From: Benincasa hispida
Lineage: Eukaryota; Streptophyta; Magnoliopsida; Cucurbitales; Cucurbitaceae
NCBI RefSeq assembly: GCF_009727055.1
Contig: NW_024064153.1
Location: forward strand, 1,121,312-1,185,311
Reading direction: 5' to 3'
Length of the DNA stretch: 64,000 bases
Position numbers and translations under genes: made by a program
In this document: positions 24,241 to 37,464 of the stretch, one piece after another
Layout of the letters: each line of letters opens with the position of its first letter
Numbering within the stretch: the stretch's first letter is position 1
Notes under the pieces: generated by a model
Seen by the model: the letters and a program-made list of their open reading frames with translations, nothing else
Told to the model about the DNA's origin: nothing
The model's database searches: none

Positions 24241-26302
24241 TACATTGACTTATGTTAGGTTTTAAGCAAATACCCGTTGTAAAACAAAACAACATCCAAT
24301 AAGGTTTTAGCAAAACTAACATGAACCCCATGTGACATCTAGTTTCGCAATGACGCTTCAAAGGTTTAGGACAAAAGCTGCCAAAGGGAGGTCAAGTATC
24401 CCTCCTCTGAATTGAGAAGTTCTCAACCAATCATTAATACCAGAACAACTCTTGTTTTTAGAACGACAAGCCATCAATTATTTGGCCAAGAGATCATTAA
24501 CATATTTAACAATCTCTTGTAAATGTGACCCGCCATTTTAAGCCCTAGAGGTCCGTCCCAAAAGGCCAATCTGAAGGGAAAAAATTCGATTGGGGAAAAA
24601 CCTAAAGCGACTTCTGGAGTTCACCTTGATATTGACCAACTGCACAAAACCCATCCGAAAGGGGACGCTCCGAAGGCGACACGAGGGCATACAAAATGAT
24701 CTCACGGTGTGAACCAATGATAGAGACCATAGGACATGTTGACACACACCCTTCAACCACTTACTATAAATACTCTCTCTTCCACCTTGATATTGACTCA
24801 TGCAAACACCATCTGAAGGGGGATGCATCCTGGGCATCGAGGCCAAGCATGAATCTCATGGTGTGAACATATAGGGAGAAACGTGAGTGGAATCATAGAC
24901 ATATCTTATACGCCTCTTCCTCCCACTGAGTATTTTATAATCTAGGGTTTAACTTAGAAAAAAAACATGGCTAAGGATTTTAACTAAGTGACTTTTAGTT
25001 TTGCTCAAGAGTAACATTTACCTTGGATAGTGAAACAACTTTTGATCATCATCCATTAAACTCTTTAACGGAATCTTTGACCAAAATATCGCATGCTTAT
25101 TGAAAATCTATCTAATTCACATTTTCAGGTAGGTTCCCAGGTAGGGGTGTTACGTTTCCGTCAACTTAAGAACCTCAGCCTAGCCAGAACCCGCCTTAGA
25201 CAAAACATCCCTTATAGATAGGTTTATAAAAAATTTAATGTTTTATTCCTACCAATTTAATCCTATTAAACCGATTTTAAAAGATTAATCTAGATTACTA
25301 AACTCTTTAGAACCATTTGAACTTAGGTCTATCTCAATCCAATTTTAAAACCCTTTTAAAAACTTGAGTTCACCCTAAGTCCGCATGCAACTCTGAATTA
25401 TTGATTTTAAGTCTAATTTCCTTTATAACACTTATAAATGGAGACAACCACAATGCTAAGCTAACACATGCAAGGCATTCATAACGATTAGAAACAGCCT
25501 AAGTGTCATGCTCAATGCATTGTCCATTCATTGCTACTTCGTTTATATAACACTTATACAAAACAGAAATGAAACAAGCAAAACATACTTCCATTCACCC
25601 TTAGACTATAACACTTATAATAAAATGATGATGCATGATAATGCTCACTGCATGCAAAATATAACTCTTATATTTCATGATGCATGTGCATGCTTTCAAG
25701 TGATATCTTCATGCAATATTATAACAATTATAATTCATTATGCATGAATAAGTGCACAACCTAAAGTGGGTTTTTAACTATATGACAAACACTTTAGCAT
25801 ATAAGTACCATACATCACATGTATAAGCAATAAAAGTTGATGAACCGGGTAAAATTGCCTTAAAACACAAAAAGGAAAGCTAACTATTACAAAGACGAGG
25901 AGTCTCTGGTTCAAACAGGCGAACCGGGTCTTGAACCACTCAACAAAGCATCGGTTCTCCAACCATCCATCGTGTACTAAGCACCCTGCGATCGTCTACA
26001 CGATAAAACAAACACTTCGTTCTATCGCTTACTAGTGCTCCAGAGTTAAACGATCATTTAACATTTACTATACGATCGTCTAGAAAAAATCCAACACGAT
26101 CGTTTAGCTATTACTACACGAGTCGTGTACCTTTACTAAGCGATGAAGCCTGAAGTACACGATCGCTTAGCGCGCTCCGCACAACGCCCGCCTTCCACGA
26201 TCGTCTAATCGACTACGAATGCAGAAACCCACCGCGATTGAAAATGGTGTTCAATTCAGATCTATAATTTGTAATATCAGAGAACCTGGCTCTAATACCC
26301 AT
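24241..26302 (-). other. copia leader region with primer binding site
   Basis: Homologous to 37.9-38.5 and 45.4-45.9 kb. No gag frame. It includes a duplicated phrase ACCTTGATATTGAC...CATCTGAAGGGG (24623 and 24781), an array of ATAACACTTATA-like words (25430-25740) and CGATCGTTTAG-like words (25985-26230). A PBS variant is at 26301-26288 (minus strand GGGTATTAGAGCC, canonical TGGTATCAGAGCC), just inside the LTR. Confidence 0.65.
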
Positions 26303-28445
26303 TGAAGGAAATTGTAAACAAGATTTCCATGAGCAGCGGAACAAGACTATCCCAAATTACAATCATGAATGAATATATATTTATAGTCGACTTCAATCCA
26401 AATGGTTATACAATTCATACAGAGAAATTACAGCATGAATAAACTCAAATGAACAGAGATCAAACTCTACGCACATATGAGGATGCGTCTCTACGCTCCA
26501 TTGTGCGATTTTGATCGAATAACCGTAGCCTTGAATGCTCGATCTACACGACCGCAACATCACAACGAACACCGCATGAACACTTCGCGTTCGTCCTCAA
26601 CGATCTCCTCCGCAACACGAAAGGCCTCCACAAAACCTCGACAGTGTCGAGTTGAGTCTGACACCACCAACAACGCGACCTTGATATTCTCGGTGTGAGA
26701 ATCCAGAGGGTGGGCTCTGTTCGGACTTGGTATGAGGCAAACGAAGGAAGAAAACACCGATCGCGTACACGACTGGGCAAGTGGGGGATGGCGGAGACCT
26801 ATCGTATAGGTTAATACCCAATTGTTTAGATAAAACTATGCCATCGTCTAGCAAAATCTATGTGATTGTTTAGCTCGGTCTGTCGCCTATAGATACTACA
26901 CGACCATTTACCTTGGGCCAGTGATTGTATAGCAAAACTATGCGATCGTTTAGCTCGCCCAACCGTCGTTTAGTAAATCTATATTTACTTGACGACTACC
27001 GTTAGTTTCTTTTTCGCAGAGAGAAAACTCAAAACTTTTTCATCTTTTGTAAAAAAAACTTCTCTTTGAAAATAGGAAACCACTTTCCTTTTAAACTCAC
27101 GATTACCATGATCCAATAACCACCCACTACTTTGGTTATTTAAAAGAAAAAGAATTAATTATCTAATAATTAATATTATTATAAACATAAATGATAACCT
27201 ACTTACCATACTATATTTATAACCTATAGTTTTAATAATTTCATCTCATGAAACAATTATAAACCATAGTTCTTTTTCTATTCCATGGTACTTAATGTAA
27301 ATCCCATTTACATCAATCTTCCACTAGATGTATCTCATACATCATACCGATTATATCATATATAATCAAAATACCTCTTATCAATTAGAATATTTCAAAT
27401 AAACACCAAGAAACTGATCCTCAACTAAAACCATTAAGCTACCAAGGGGACCTCATGGACCTGGTAGCTCGAAGCTCCAACAGTATGTGAAATAATTGAT
27501 TAAACTCTTTAGTCATAGGATCCACCATCCGCTAACTGCCAGGCACTCCACTAAAGATCGACAGCTGAACTCTCCTTACCACAGATATATTATGTGTCCA
27601 TCTTAACTAATTAGCAATGCAACAACCCTTCACAGATCGCTCGTAAGTACAGTTGGGCCAGTAACCGTTATGCCCCTGTAGTTACATCTGTCTCCTTAAG
27701 TACCACTGATCCCTTTAATGAACATAAGTCATAGTTATACTATGACTGAGTCTTCTTTTTCAAAGAAAAGCTGTGGCCACTATGTTCAAGCCCCGAAATC
27801 AGCCCTTAAGGGAGCAATCTCTCTACTTATTCTTGCTTCAGGAACGGAGTGAATTCCATCTTATGGATTGAGTTTCCAGCTCCCAGATTAGACAAGTCCA
27901 CAAAAAGGTAGGCATGTTGAGTTGGCAATCTAGTCACTCTCACCCATACCAATCAAAGGACCGCCCTCAAAGACAGGAGTTCCCAAAACACTGGGGATTG
28001 AGGTCATGTCACCTATGATCGTTTAGGTGAAATGTAAGTCTCTAGTATCAACGACATTATATACAGAGTCTCATCATCTCGTGGTCAAGGTCTTATACAA
28101 ACTCTTTGTATAGGACACCCTCGCTCCACGTCTCCACATGAATGGTCAGGATTTACCATATGTAGTAGTTTACAACACTTGCAAACCTCTACAAAGCGAG
28201 TCGTATCCGTAATGTCACCAGGATCAGGTATCCCACCTTAATCCTTATACTACATACCTATTTAGGTCATCAGTTAAGGCATGATCTACTGATATATCAC
28301 ATATACCTGCTTAAGTTCACATAAGATAACCAAGGAGCTTTGTTTATTGAATATGAGTAAATTCTAGAATTAAATAACATTTATTTTATTCATTGAAGAT
28401 TGTGTATCTTTATAAAATAACAAGACTCCAGAAGAATTAGGACAC
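26303..28445 (-). repeat. copia 5' LTR, family L2, truncated
   Basis: The lower end TGAAGG (26303) abuts the PBS, so on the minus strand this LTR ends CCTTCA. Compared with the copy ending at 42069 it lacks only the last 11 bases (CAATCCCAACA), because the G2 LTR begins at 28446. The U3/R part (26780-27000) carries CGATCGTTTAG-like words. Confidence 0.78.
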
Positions 28446-30435
28446 TGATGACATGCAAAAATGCATGTCATCCTAGGCCTTTTACTTAGAATTATGAAGG
28501 TTGTTAGGCAGACTATGTGACAATCATGATAGAAATTCACGAGAAAGTGAGCTTACGTCGATTAGCATGTTGAATCTCAGCTAACCCGTTATTTTGCATT
28601 ATTATGTGTTCAATGTTCTATTTTTGTAGCAAACGCAGGAAATGAACACAAATGCGGAAACCAGACCACCATATAGACGACCGCATGTGGAGAAACACTC
28701 TAACGCATCGATCAACGCATAGATGTTGTGGTAATCAGTCGTATGCGTCCATCGCATGGGAGTTGCGCTCGTCAAGCGATTGCGGTCATCATGTAGAGTT
28801 ATGGTATAAAGCGAATGCGACCATTGAATGATTACAGCTACACGACAACGCATTCTAATGGGATCAACGCAAGGTAGGTGGAATGAACGCATCAACGCAT
28901 CTACCTCGAAAAAAACCAAAAGATGATATTGACATTTCACCTGCCACGTCGTTGTGGCGGAGGTTCAGAAAGGATTAACGCACCAAAGATCAGACACAAA
29001 GCAGTCCAATTAATGTTGTGGCGACCCAAGCTCTATAAATAGAAGCCGATGAGATAAAATTCAAGTAATCCGGGGATTTTCCTCGCGATCCAGAAAAACA
29101 CGTAAGAAGATGGCTGAGAGTTCTTCACCTTCTTCATCTATTTCGAGTGACAACCGAAGCCTTCGACCGGAGCTAGATCTTGAGAGAGTCAGCTCCTCTA
29201 CCCATCCATGGCACCACTGGCAGCCTTGACACACATCCGCTGGGAGCAAATCTTTGCTTCCAGCTGGTCATTTCCTTTTCCTTTCTTTTCTCATATTGTA
29301 TTGTATGACATCTTGGAATTAAGAAATTAATACAATTTGTTTTCAATGCATTTCTTTGTTCTTTCGACTCCATCTCTATCTTCTTTGCTTAGCATCTTTA
29401 CTTTCATTGCAACACTTAGTGGACTGCTTGGGTATTGCATACTTAGTCATGTGGATTAGGGATATGAAGCATGTAGCAACCCACCGAGAGGTGTGCATTG
29501 CGCGAGTGTGTGAGTAATCTTATTTGCTTAGTGTGAAGCTGCTAATGCCTGTCTATAGGCTAATGCATTGCTTGTCTATGAGTAAAGTCAGCAACAATCA
29601 ACTGCCCATGAGGGTAAGTGGTTGGACGCATTAAGCAAGGCATGCATTGTTCACTAGAGATAGGAGTAATCTTGCGTCAACCAAGTTCATGTGTTTGTCT
29701 TGTTTTATGTTTTGCCCAACACCCCTTTAGAGCTACTCGAGAGAGAGTCTAAAGAAAGAACCTAATGACTCGAGAGAGCTAGGTTAGAATCTAGACTCGA
29801 GAGAGTAAGATTAGATCGGCATAAGCAAAGGATAGGGACTTAGAGATAAACTCTGTTTGTCAACACTGTGTCGCATGCACCTTAGGAATAGGTATGATAT
29901 TATGTGGTCGCCTTATTTATGTGTATGTTACTCCGTCATCGCATAAATGAGAATAGAGGCTTATGTGTAGGTCCTATAGACTTATCGCATATATCGCATG
30001 CGTTCTAGCATTAGAAGCCGTAGCATTCGCACCGAAAGGTGGTTTACTATTATATGTGTGTTGCATGATCGCATGGCTTGCGTTGACTAAGGTTGTCCTT
30101 GCGGTCACTCTTAAGGGTTGCAATGAAATCATCTCCGCATTTTAGCTATTTTCCCATTCATTTATTTCATGTCAAGTGTTGTCGTATCTTTACCTCTCAT
30201 GCATATTCTCATTGCATTGTCTGTTAGATAGAAGTAGGAGTAGGATTAACTTAGCAACATTCCCTCCATTCTCTTATTTATACCGCTGCATGCACATCAC
30301 CGCATACATATAGCTACAAGTCCCTTTGTTCGACCTCAAATTACCCGAGAAACTTGCGTTCGCATTATACTTGGCGTGAGCGCAAGAAAACTTGTGGCAG
30401 GACGCATGGTCATCGCATACATTTGTTAACACATT
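28446..30435 (+). repeat. gypsy-type LTR, family G2, 3'-truncated
   Basis: Begins TGATGACATGCA and is homologous along its length to the minus-strand copy 23445-21359. TATA box CTATAAATAG at 29033-29042. It breaks off after CATCGCATACATTTGTTAAC, short of the GTCATCA end. Confidence 0.75.
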
Positions 30436-30465
30436 ATCATCCTACGTCTTTTACTTAGAATTACT

Positions 30466-32130
30466 TGGTGCGTTATTTTATGAAGTGAAAATGTGGATGA
30501 AATGCGATGGTAAAATTGCGTTGAGCACTCAAGTTTCCTCAGTAGAATCCAAGTGTAAACTCCACTGAGTTTCCTAGTAAGTCCAGGGTCGAACTCAGGG
30601 ACTTATGAAAACAGGTTACGGTGGTAATTTTTAGGAAAACTTTGTGGTAACCAAATAAATCAATAGTTGTTGAGGCTGTTGTTTGTGGTAATGAAAAACA
30701 AACAAATGCGGCGGAGTTTGAAAAGAGTTGAATAAACAGGAAATGCGATGAGTATGCGGTGAATGGGTTGAGAAAAGTTTTGGCTAACACTTCCTAAGAT
30801 GCGTTCATGCTATGTGATCATGCAACATGCATACAATAGTAAACCACCTCTCGATGCGAATGCCACGACTTCTAAGGGTAGAACGCATGCGATATATGTG
30901 ATAAGTCTATAGGACCTACACATAAGCCTCTATTCTTATTCATGCGATGACAAAATGACACACACACAAATAAGGCGACCACGTAATATCATTCCTATCT
31001 CTAGGATGCATGCGATGCAGGTTGACAAATAGAGCTTATCTCTAAGCCCCTATCTCTTGTTTATGCAGTTCTAATCTTGCTTTCTCGAGTCTAGATTCTA
31101 ACCTAGCTCTCTCAAGTCATTAGGTTCTTTCTTTAGATTTTCTCTCGAGTAGCTCTAAAGGGGTGTTGGGCACAACATAAAACAAGAAAATCGCAAGCAA
31201 TGAACTTCCTAAGTCATGTTAGCTTAGTTCTTCTCAACCCATTCGACTAGTTTAGCTACTCATGCGTGCTAAGAGAGTAAACAGATGTAGAATAAGAACT
31301 TCCATTGTATAAATATAAAGATGAAGTACAAAATAACAATGCAAGGATAGAATAAAGAGCCTGGTAGTAATCTCTTACTGCCCAGGCTTTTACATTGTTT
31401 TTCTACTCGTGTTCAAAAGATAATCGCGCTCTCGCAAGAGTCGGCCCGCTCTTTGCTTCTACGCTTCAAGGTTCTCTCTTGAGTTTCCCTGAGCAATTTC
31501 TAACGTCTTTACTCTTCTCTTGCTCCGCCTTAAAATAAAAAAGAAAAACTATGGACAAAGACGTGATAAGCTAATTGATGAATTCTCTAACTGGTGAACT
31601 GGTTTTACCCCTTTTTTGAAGGATGCCTCTGGTATTTATAGAGCTTCAGAGTGAAGGCGGCTTCTCTCTTATGATTTCTCAGATGGGATGACTTTAATTC
31701 CCTGACTGCTGCATCAAATATTTGTGACCGAAAAGCTAAATGTACTTGTTATCGTTAGCGGTTGTCAGCTTAATTCTGATTTGACCGTCATCAGCTTTTT
31801 GTCCTACCACGATTAATTATGCCTTTCACCCAGATACGCCCACCAAGTTGCGGCAATCCTTATTAAGCAAATGTTTGCGAATACAATCACCGCAAGGCCT
31901 TGCGGTATTGCTGCGAGACCAATGATTTCCTATGATTGCAATTTTCGCCTTGCATCAATGCATATTTTGCATAAAAACACAAAAATCAACTGTTTCTATG
32001 CGATAAACACATGCGGCTGCAATATAATAAACTTAATGCTTTTTGGATGCAATTTAACATGTTTTATCAACGCAAGCCAGCATTGTTTAAGACTTAGCAC
32101 TATGATAACGTGCATTTCTACCCGTTATCA
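30466..32130 (-). repeat. gypsy-type LTR, family G1, inverted copy
   Basis: On the minus strand it begins TGATAACGGGTAG at 32130 and ends near GCACCA at 30466; its length matches the plus copy 15468-17141. TATA box on the minus strand at 31640-31633. It shares the ACTCGAGAGAG...CTAGGTTAGAATCTAGACTCGAG block with G2, so the two families are related. Confidence 0.75.
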
Positions 32131-32740
32131 GAAATCAATCCACAAGATGGAATTCACTCCTTTCTCGAAACAAGGATAAGTAGAGAGATTGCTCCCTTAA
32201 GGACTGATTTTGGGGCTTGAACATAGTGGCCACAGCTTCTCTTTGGAAGAGAAGACTCAGTCATAGTAGGACTATGACTTATGTTCATTAGAGGGATCAG
32301 TGGTACTTAAGGAGACAGAAGTAACTATGGGGGCATAACGGTTATTGGCCCAGTTGTACTTACGAGTGATTTGTGAAGGGTTATCGCACTGCTGATTGGT
32401 TAAGATGGACACATAATATATCTATGGTAAGGAGAGTTCAGTTGTCGATCTTTAGTGGAGTGCCTGGCAGTTACGGATGGTGGATCTCATGACTAAAGAG
32501 TTTAGTCAGTTATACACGTACTATTGGAGCTTCGAGCTACAGGTTCATGAGGTTCCCTAGATAGCTCAATGAATTCAGTTGAGGATCAATTCTTGGTGTT
32601 GATTTGAAATGTTCAAATTGACAAGAGGTATTTTGATTATATGTGATATAATCGGTATGATGTATGAGATATATCTAGTGGAGGATTGATGTAAATGAGA
32701 TTTACATTAAGTACCATGGAATAGAAAAAGAACTATGGTT
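32131..32740 (+). repeat. inverted fragment of copia LTR L2
   Basis: Reverse complement of the LTR segment at about 27870-27240, for example CAATCCACAAGATGGAATTC against GAATTCCATCTTATGGATTG. It starts abruptly at the G1 LTR end and stops near AAAAAGAACTATGG. No TG/CA ends. Confidence 0.7.
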
Positions 32741-33606
32741 ATTATTTTTGTCTAGTTCTTACAAAAACCCAAATCAATTCTCTTGTTACTAAAATTGCAA
32801 TTTTGAGGAAAATTTTTGTTCATTTTGGAATTTTGTTGAAAAACCATTCCCTTAGGAGACGACTTGGAATTTTTTTCATTTTTACTACTTGATGACGGTA
32901 TGCACATGCAATGGGTTGAAGATTTTTCTATATTACAAACAACCCTATAGCCGAGTATAAAATAACAACAGTTCTCTGGTTAATTTATTTTATATCCAGC
33001 TATTTTAATATCTACACAACTCCAGAATCAGCTTAGATAACTCTACTCCTAAGCTACAGAATTCATAAAGAGCAGACCTTAACCCAGAAACATAGCTATA
33101 GTGTGACAGATTTTGATCTTAACAACACTCTGGAACTCCACTCTTACGTTACCTTGAGAGAGCTTAGTGAGTGGCATGTTTAGTATAAAAATACATTTAT
33201 TGTTGAAAATCATTTTTGAGAATATAATTTCACTGATAATCAAACATAGTATGCATGACCTCAGTCTGGTAACTGAGACGATATTGACATGATCATATGT
33301 TCTCTAGAAATGCAATAATTCAACCAAATATAATGTTAAAGAAAACAATCCTAGTACCTAATACAACCCGCCGAATATGCACATGTTGACTATATCCCGT
33401 TTGACATGCTTAGCTACGCTAACAATCACAGCTAGATTATGTTGACAATCTCAGCCAAACGTCCACAAGATATGCTAACAATATCCCGGGTACAGCTTTA
33501 GTTTCCAATTCAATTCATAGTAACATGTATCCACATAATATCAGGAAAACAACATGAAATCAATGAAGACAACATATTTCTCGATCATGCCACAACTTTC
33601 TAAAAC
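32741..33606. other. unassigned sequence
   Basis: AT-rich, no open frame with recognisable motifs and no LTR end that I can place. Probably decayed repeat DNA. Confidence 0.35.
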
Positions 33607-33686
33607 AAACAAACATACATACATACATATATACACACATACATACATATATACACACACACATACATACATACATACATCCATAC

Positions 33687-33730
<44 letters not shown>
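33607..33730. repeat. compound microsatellite (ACAT)n/(TA)n
   Basis: Runs of ACAT and ACAC units followed by a pure TA run. The open frames over it on both strands are repeat artefacts. Confidence 0.95.
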
Positions 33731-33737
<7 letters not shown>

Positions 33738-33753
33738 GGTATATATATATATT

Positions 33754-35614
33754 TGGATTAAACCAGCATGCACAACGGAAACAATTAATCAATAACGCTT
33801 TAATTACATTAGTAAACTAGGATTAAGCATGCAAAAGGGTTAGAAATATAACCTTTGTAGTTGACACAAGAATCTTTCTCTCTGTGAGCAATCGATTCCA
33901 CCAACGCAAAATCCTTGCTATTCTCCAATTGAAGAACACGGTTGTGGGATCAAATTTTTAATGAAAGATAGGGAATTTCACTAAATAATTTGGAGAGTAA
34001 AAAAGATTTTATGGAAGATTATGGTTAAAAAATCAAGGAAGCATTAGTCTTTTTCATTTGAAAATAAAAAACTATTTATAAACTAAAAACATGCAAAAAC
34101 TCTTCTTGTATGATCTCCACCTCAAACTCCATTAACATGAAAAAAATAGGTGTCAAGCTTCGCATGAAACATTTCAAAACCCACTTAGTTAGTGGGAAAA
34201 TCCAACAATTGGACTTTTTCACTAACTAATTTTTCATTAAAATAAATTTATAATAAATCATATATTATTTTACAAAATATGAAATACATTTTTCATATTT
34301 TAGAAATTATTTAATTAAAATAATTTTAATTAAATAAAATAAATAATTTAATATCACATATAAAATTATCTTTGACACCTAATTCTGATTAATCACATTA
34401 ATCAATTTAAAACACTTTCATGCTAATATTTTATTTAATATCTTATATAAAATATACTCTCCAAAAATAAATAAATAATTATTTAATTGTAAATTATATA
34501 TCATATAAAATACAATTTTCCCTAAATACCAAATTTAAACATTTCAAATTCTCACTTCACCTAGTTCTTCAATTTTGTCCGTAGTGAGCTAGCAAGGAGA
34601 CCCGATGGACCTACAGATCATGGGCTCCAATGATCCGAAACTAACCAGTCAAACTCTTCAACCTAATTAATCAACATTCATTAATTAACAATACTGTCCA
34701 TTATAGTCTATAGTTGCACTCCCCTCACTGTAGATATATTTTGTGTCCATTTGATATAACCGTCATCGATAAGTGGATCCTTCATAGGATGTCCATAACC
34801 TCAGCTAGGTCAATTATCGTTTTACCTTGGAGTTACATCTTTTCTCCTTAAGTACAACTGTCCCTCTATGAACAATTGATTTAGTATCTTAATCACTAAA
34901 TCCATTCCCTCTCAGGCTAGTGAGAGGATGGGACCCTTTGTTCAAAACTTGGGATCAGCCCTTAAGGGAACAACCTTTCTATTATCCCTAAAATGGGTAG
35001 GAGTGAATTCCATCTTGCAAATTCTATGTCTCCAGCTATCTACCCAGTCTTATCCCTGAAATGGGAGTCATATTGAGCAGCGCTGCGAGCTTACCCTTAC
35101 CTATACAGATTAAGGGACAATCCCAAATAAATAGGAGTTCATAGATAGCTCAAGATTCAGATCAAATTATCTAGGTCATCAAGAAATGAAATTATTCAGT
35201 GTTAACAGTAAACGGTGTTACGTAACAATGATTATTTCGTGGTCAGTTTTACGCAATCTCATCGTGTAAAACACCATGCTCATATATCTCTACATGAACG
35301 AATTGCATCATTTATGACACTTTACAACATTTGTAATAATCATAAAATGGGTCGTAGTCAATAGTATATGTAGAAATAGGTACCCAACCTAATCCAAGTA
35401 CTATAGACTGTTTAGGCTATTTCACTCGAACTTGATCCAGTTTATGTCTCCACATAAAGTCCAAGCATTCATTACAATAGTCAAGGGTTCGTAGTTTATT
35501 GGATTTAGAGTTATTAAACAATCAATTCATTTTCAATTAACAATATCTATCTGAATAAACTTCATATATGTTTATTGTCTACAAACTACGAGTTTTAGGA
35601 CATACAACCCAACA
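33754..35614 (-). repeat. copia-type LTR, minus strand
   Basis: On the minus strand it begins TGTTGGGTTGTATGTCC at 35614; a plausible end is AATCCA at 33754. Its core (34.55-35.60 kb) matches the other copia LTRs in the window. No polypurine tract or PBS flanks it on the right; gag sequence starts within about 90 bases, so an internal deletion separates them. Confidence 0.65.
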
Positions 35615-36061
35615 TATATAACCATATAAATATATCAATTCACCAAGACAGAAAAAAGAGAAACTTCTTGGAATAAGCAACATTTGCCTCTCCTTAAGAA
35701 ACTTCTTGACTAAGTATGACAAATAGGATTTAGGTTAAAGGATGAACCCTTAAAAAACTTCTTAGAATGGGCAACATTTGCCTCTCCTTCTATCGGTCCC
35801 TTATTTTTCATAAGAGACTGATAACTATGTAACTCATTCAATAGGGTCGTAATGGTGTACTCTATTTTATTCATAACTGCATTGTTGCATAACTGAAGGA
35901 AGCTCTTCGGAAGAGACTCACAAAATGAAGGATATCTGACTTTGTTCGTCAATGACCACGCCATTCATCTCTGCGACATTGAAGTGGATCATCAAGTCAA
36001 GAACATGTTCTCTCACTGATTCGCCTTCCTTCTTACGTGCATTATAAATGTACTTGAGGAC

Positions 36062-37464
36062 TGTTAGCTTTCAAAAAGAGCTAATATTCCTAGCTTAATT
36101 CAGGCTCGTTAGTAGATTTTATATGTTTATTTTTCTATTTTGTAGGTATCAAGCGATCAAGAGGTTGAATTAATCATTTGGTGCAAAATGGGGTTTTGAA
36201 GCAATTTGGAATCAATTTGAACATTCGAGCTTCAAAGGAGTTGAAAAGACTAAAATACCATCGAGTTCCACCGAGTTTGAGGCAGCCATTGAGTACCATC
36301 GAGTACCATCAAGTAAGAGGTCGTTGAGTAATCAAGAAAATGCTACCAAATGAACGATGATCGAGTATCGAGTCATCAAGCATCGAGTAGCGAGTTTCTG
36401 GAAGTGGGCGTAGCGTTGCAATGCTCCAGATTTTCACCAACGCAAGCGTTGCAACGCATCGCAATGTTTCTGCCCAACACTTGAGGATAGAACGCTCAGC
36501 ATTGCAAGCCTCTCTGGAGCATTGCAATGCTATGAAATTTGACGGAAGAGCAAAGGGAGCACGCACGAATGAGAGTTGTAATGCTATTCCAAGTGTTGCA
36601 ACGCTACGATGGATTTCTATAAATACTTCTCATCGACCCTAGGTTAATTATGCTGAATTTTAAGGGGTTTAGACCGACTCTTGAAGCTGAAGCATGGAGA
36701 CCGAAGTCAGGATTACTTTCTTCTTCTATTCCCTTTAATTTTTAGCATCCTTAGGTTAGATTTATTTTATTTTTTTCGGATTATGAACATGTATTGGATT
36801 GTATCTCATTGGTTTGTCCATGAATCAATGAGGTAATATTTCGATTAGTTCTTGGATTAAGCACTCTTTGTATTTTGATGAGTTTCAGTTCAATTTGTAT
36901 GCTTTAATCTAGAATTATGTTTTTCTTAAATCTTGTTTAATTTAGATTTGCTTTTATGTGTGGATTGACGTTCCTATCATGAATGCACGTCTTTGCTAGG
37001 TTAGTTAGGGCACAACTTTCCAACCTCAACTACAAATTAGGATGCGAGATCAATTTGGATTAATTGATTTTCGGGCTTATAGAGATTAGTTAATCGCACC
37101 GATTTAGTAGCTATGCATGCATAATTCGAACATATGATATTTTTGCTGAAACGATGATTTAATTTACATTAAATGGCTACTTGATCCGAGACCTAAACAA
37201 ATCCTTTACCATTTCATATATCCATAACATTTTACTTTTTACTTGTACATTTTCAGTCTCGAAACCACAAACCAAAACCCAGTTTTTACTATTTTTGCAC
37301 AGTCAAATCTAACGCAAAAGAAATTAATTCTTCACTTCTCTATGTTTCGACTCAAACTTACCATTATTACTAAGTCTTTGTAGTAATAGGAGTAGTTTGA
37401 TATTTACAAATTTCTTTTGCTTCAGTTTGAAGTCGAATTAATGACATCGATTCTCGATCCGATA
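36062..37464 (+). mobile_element. solo LTR inserted in copia gag (1403 bp)
   Basis: Flanked by a perfect 5-bp duplication AGGAC (36057-36061 and 37465-37469). Starts TGTTAGC and ends CCGATA, where TA probably stands for an original CA. A TATA box (TATAAATA, 36618-36625) points along the plus strand, and its 3' part has the CTATGTTTCGACTCAAACTTACCATT phrase seen near the 3' end of Athila/Tat-like LTRs. No internal region, so it is a solo LTR. Confidence 0.82.
36413..36625 (+). promoter_or_regulatory. LTR promoter with six GCRTTGCAAYGC-type repeats
   Basis: Six copies of a near-palindrome lie upstream of the TATA box at 36618: 36413-36425, 36446-36457, 36499-36510, 36519-36530, 36575-36585 and 36593-36605. 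Their spacing is irregular. They look like a cluster of protein-binding sites in the LTR's U3, but the binding factor is unknown. Confidence 0.55.

Larger units (their letters stand above)
28446..32130. mobile_element. second convergent-LTR composite, no internal region
   Basis: A plus-strand G2 LTR (28446-about 30435) is joined to a minus-strand G1 LTR (32130-30466). Read from the minus strand it has the same order as 15468-23445 (G1 forward, G2 reverse), but the whole gag/foldback interior is missing. The G2 copy lacks about the last 140 bases of the LTR. A 30-base linker (30436-30465) resembles the G2 LTR head (TCATCCTA-x-G-x-CTTTTACTTAGAATTA). Flanks show no target duplication. Confidence 0.7.

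Noticed and set aside
15468..32130. TGATGAC/GTCATCA and TGATAAC/GTTATCA ends as terminal inverted repeats of one DNA transposon
   Set aside because: TATA boxes, PBS sequences and gag-protease show that the ends are LTR tips; no transposase motif and no target duplication were found.
33541..33820. Open frames on both strands over the ACAT/TA microsatellite
   Set aside because: Simple-repeat translation, no gene context.
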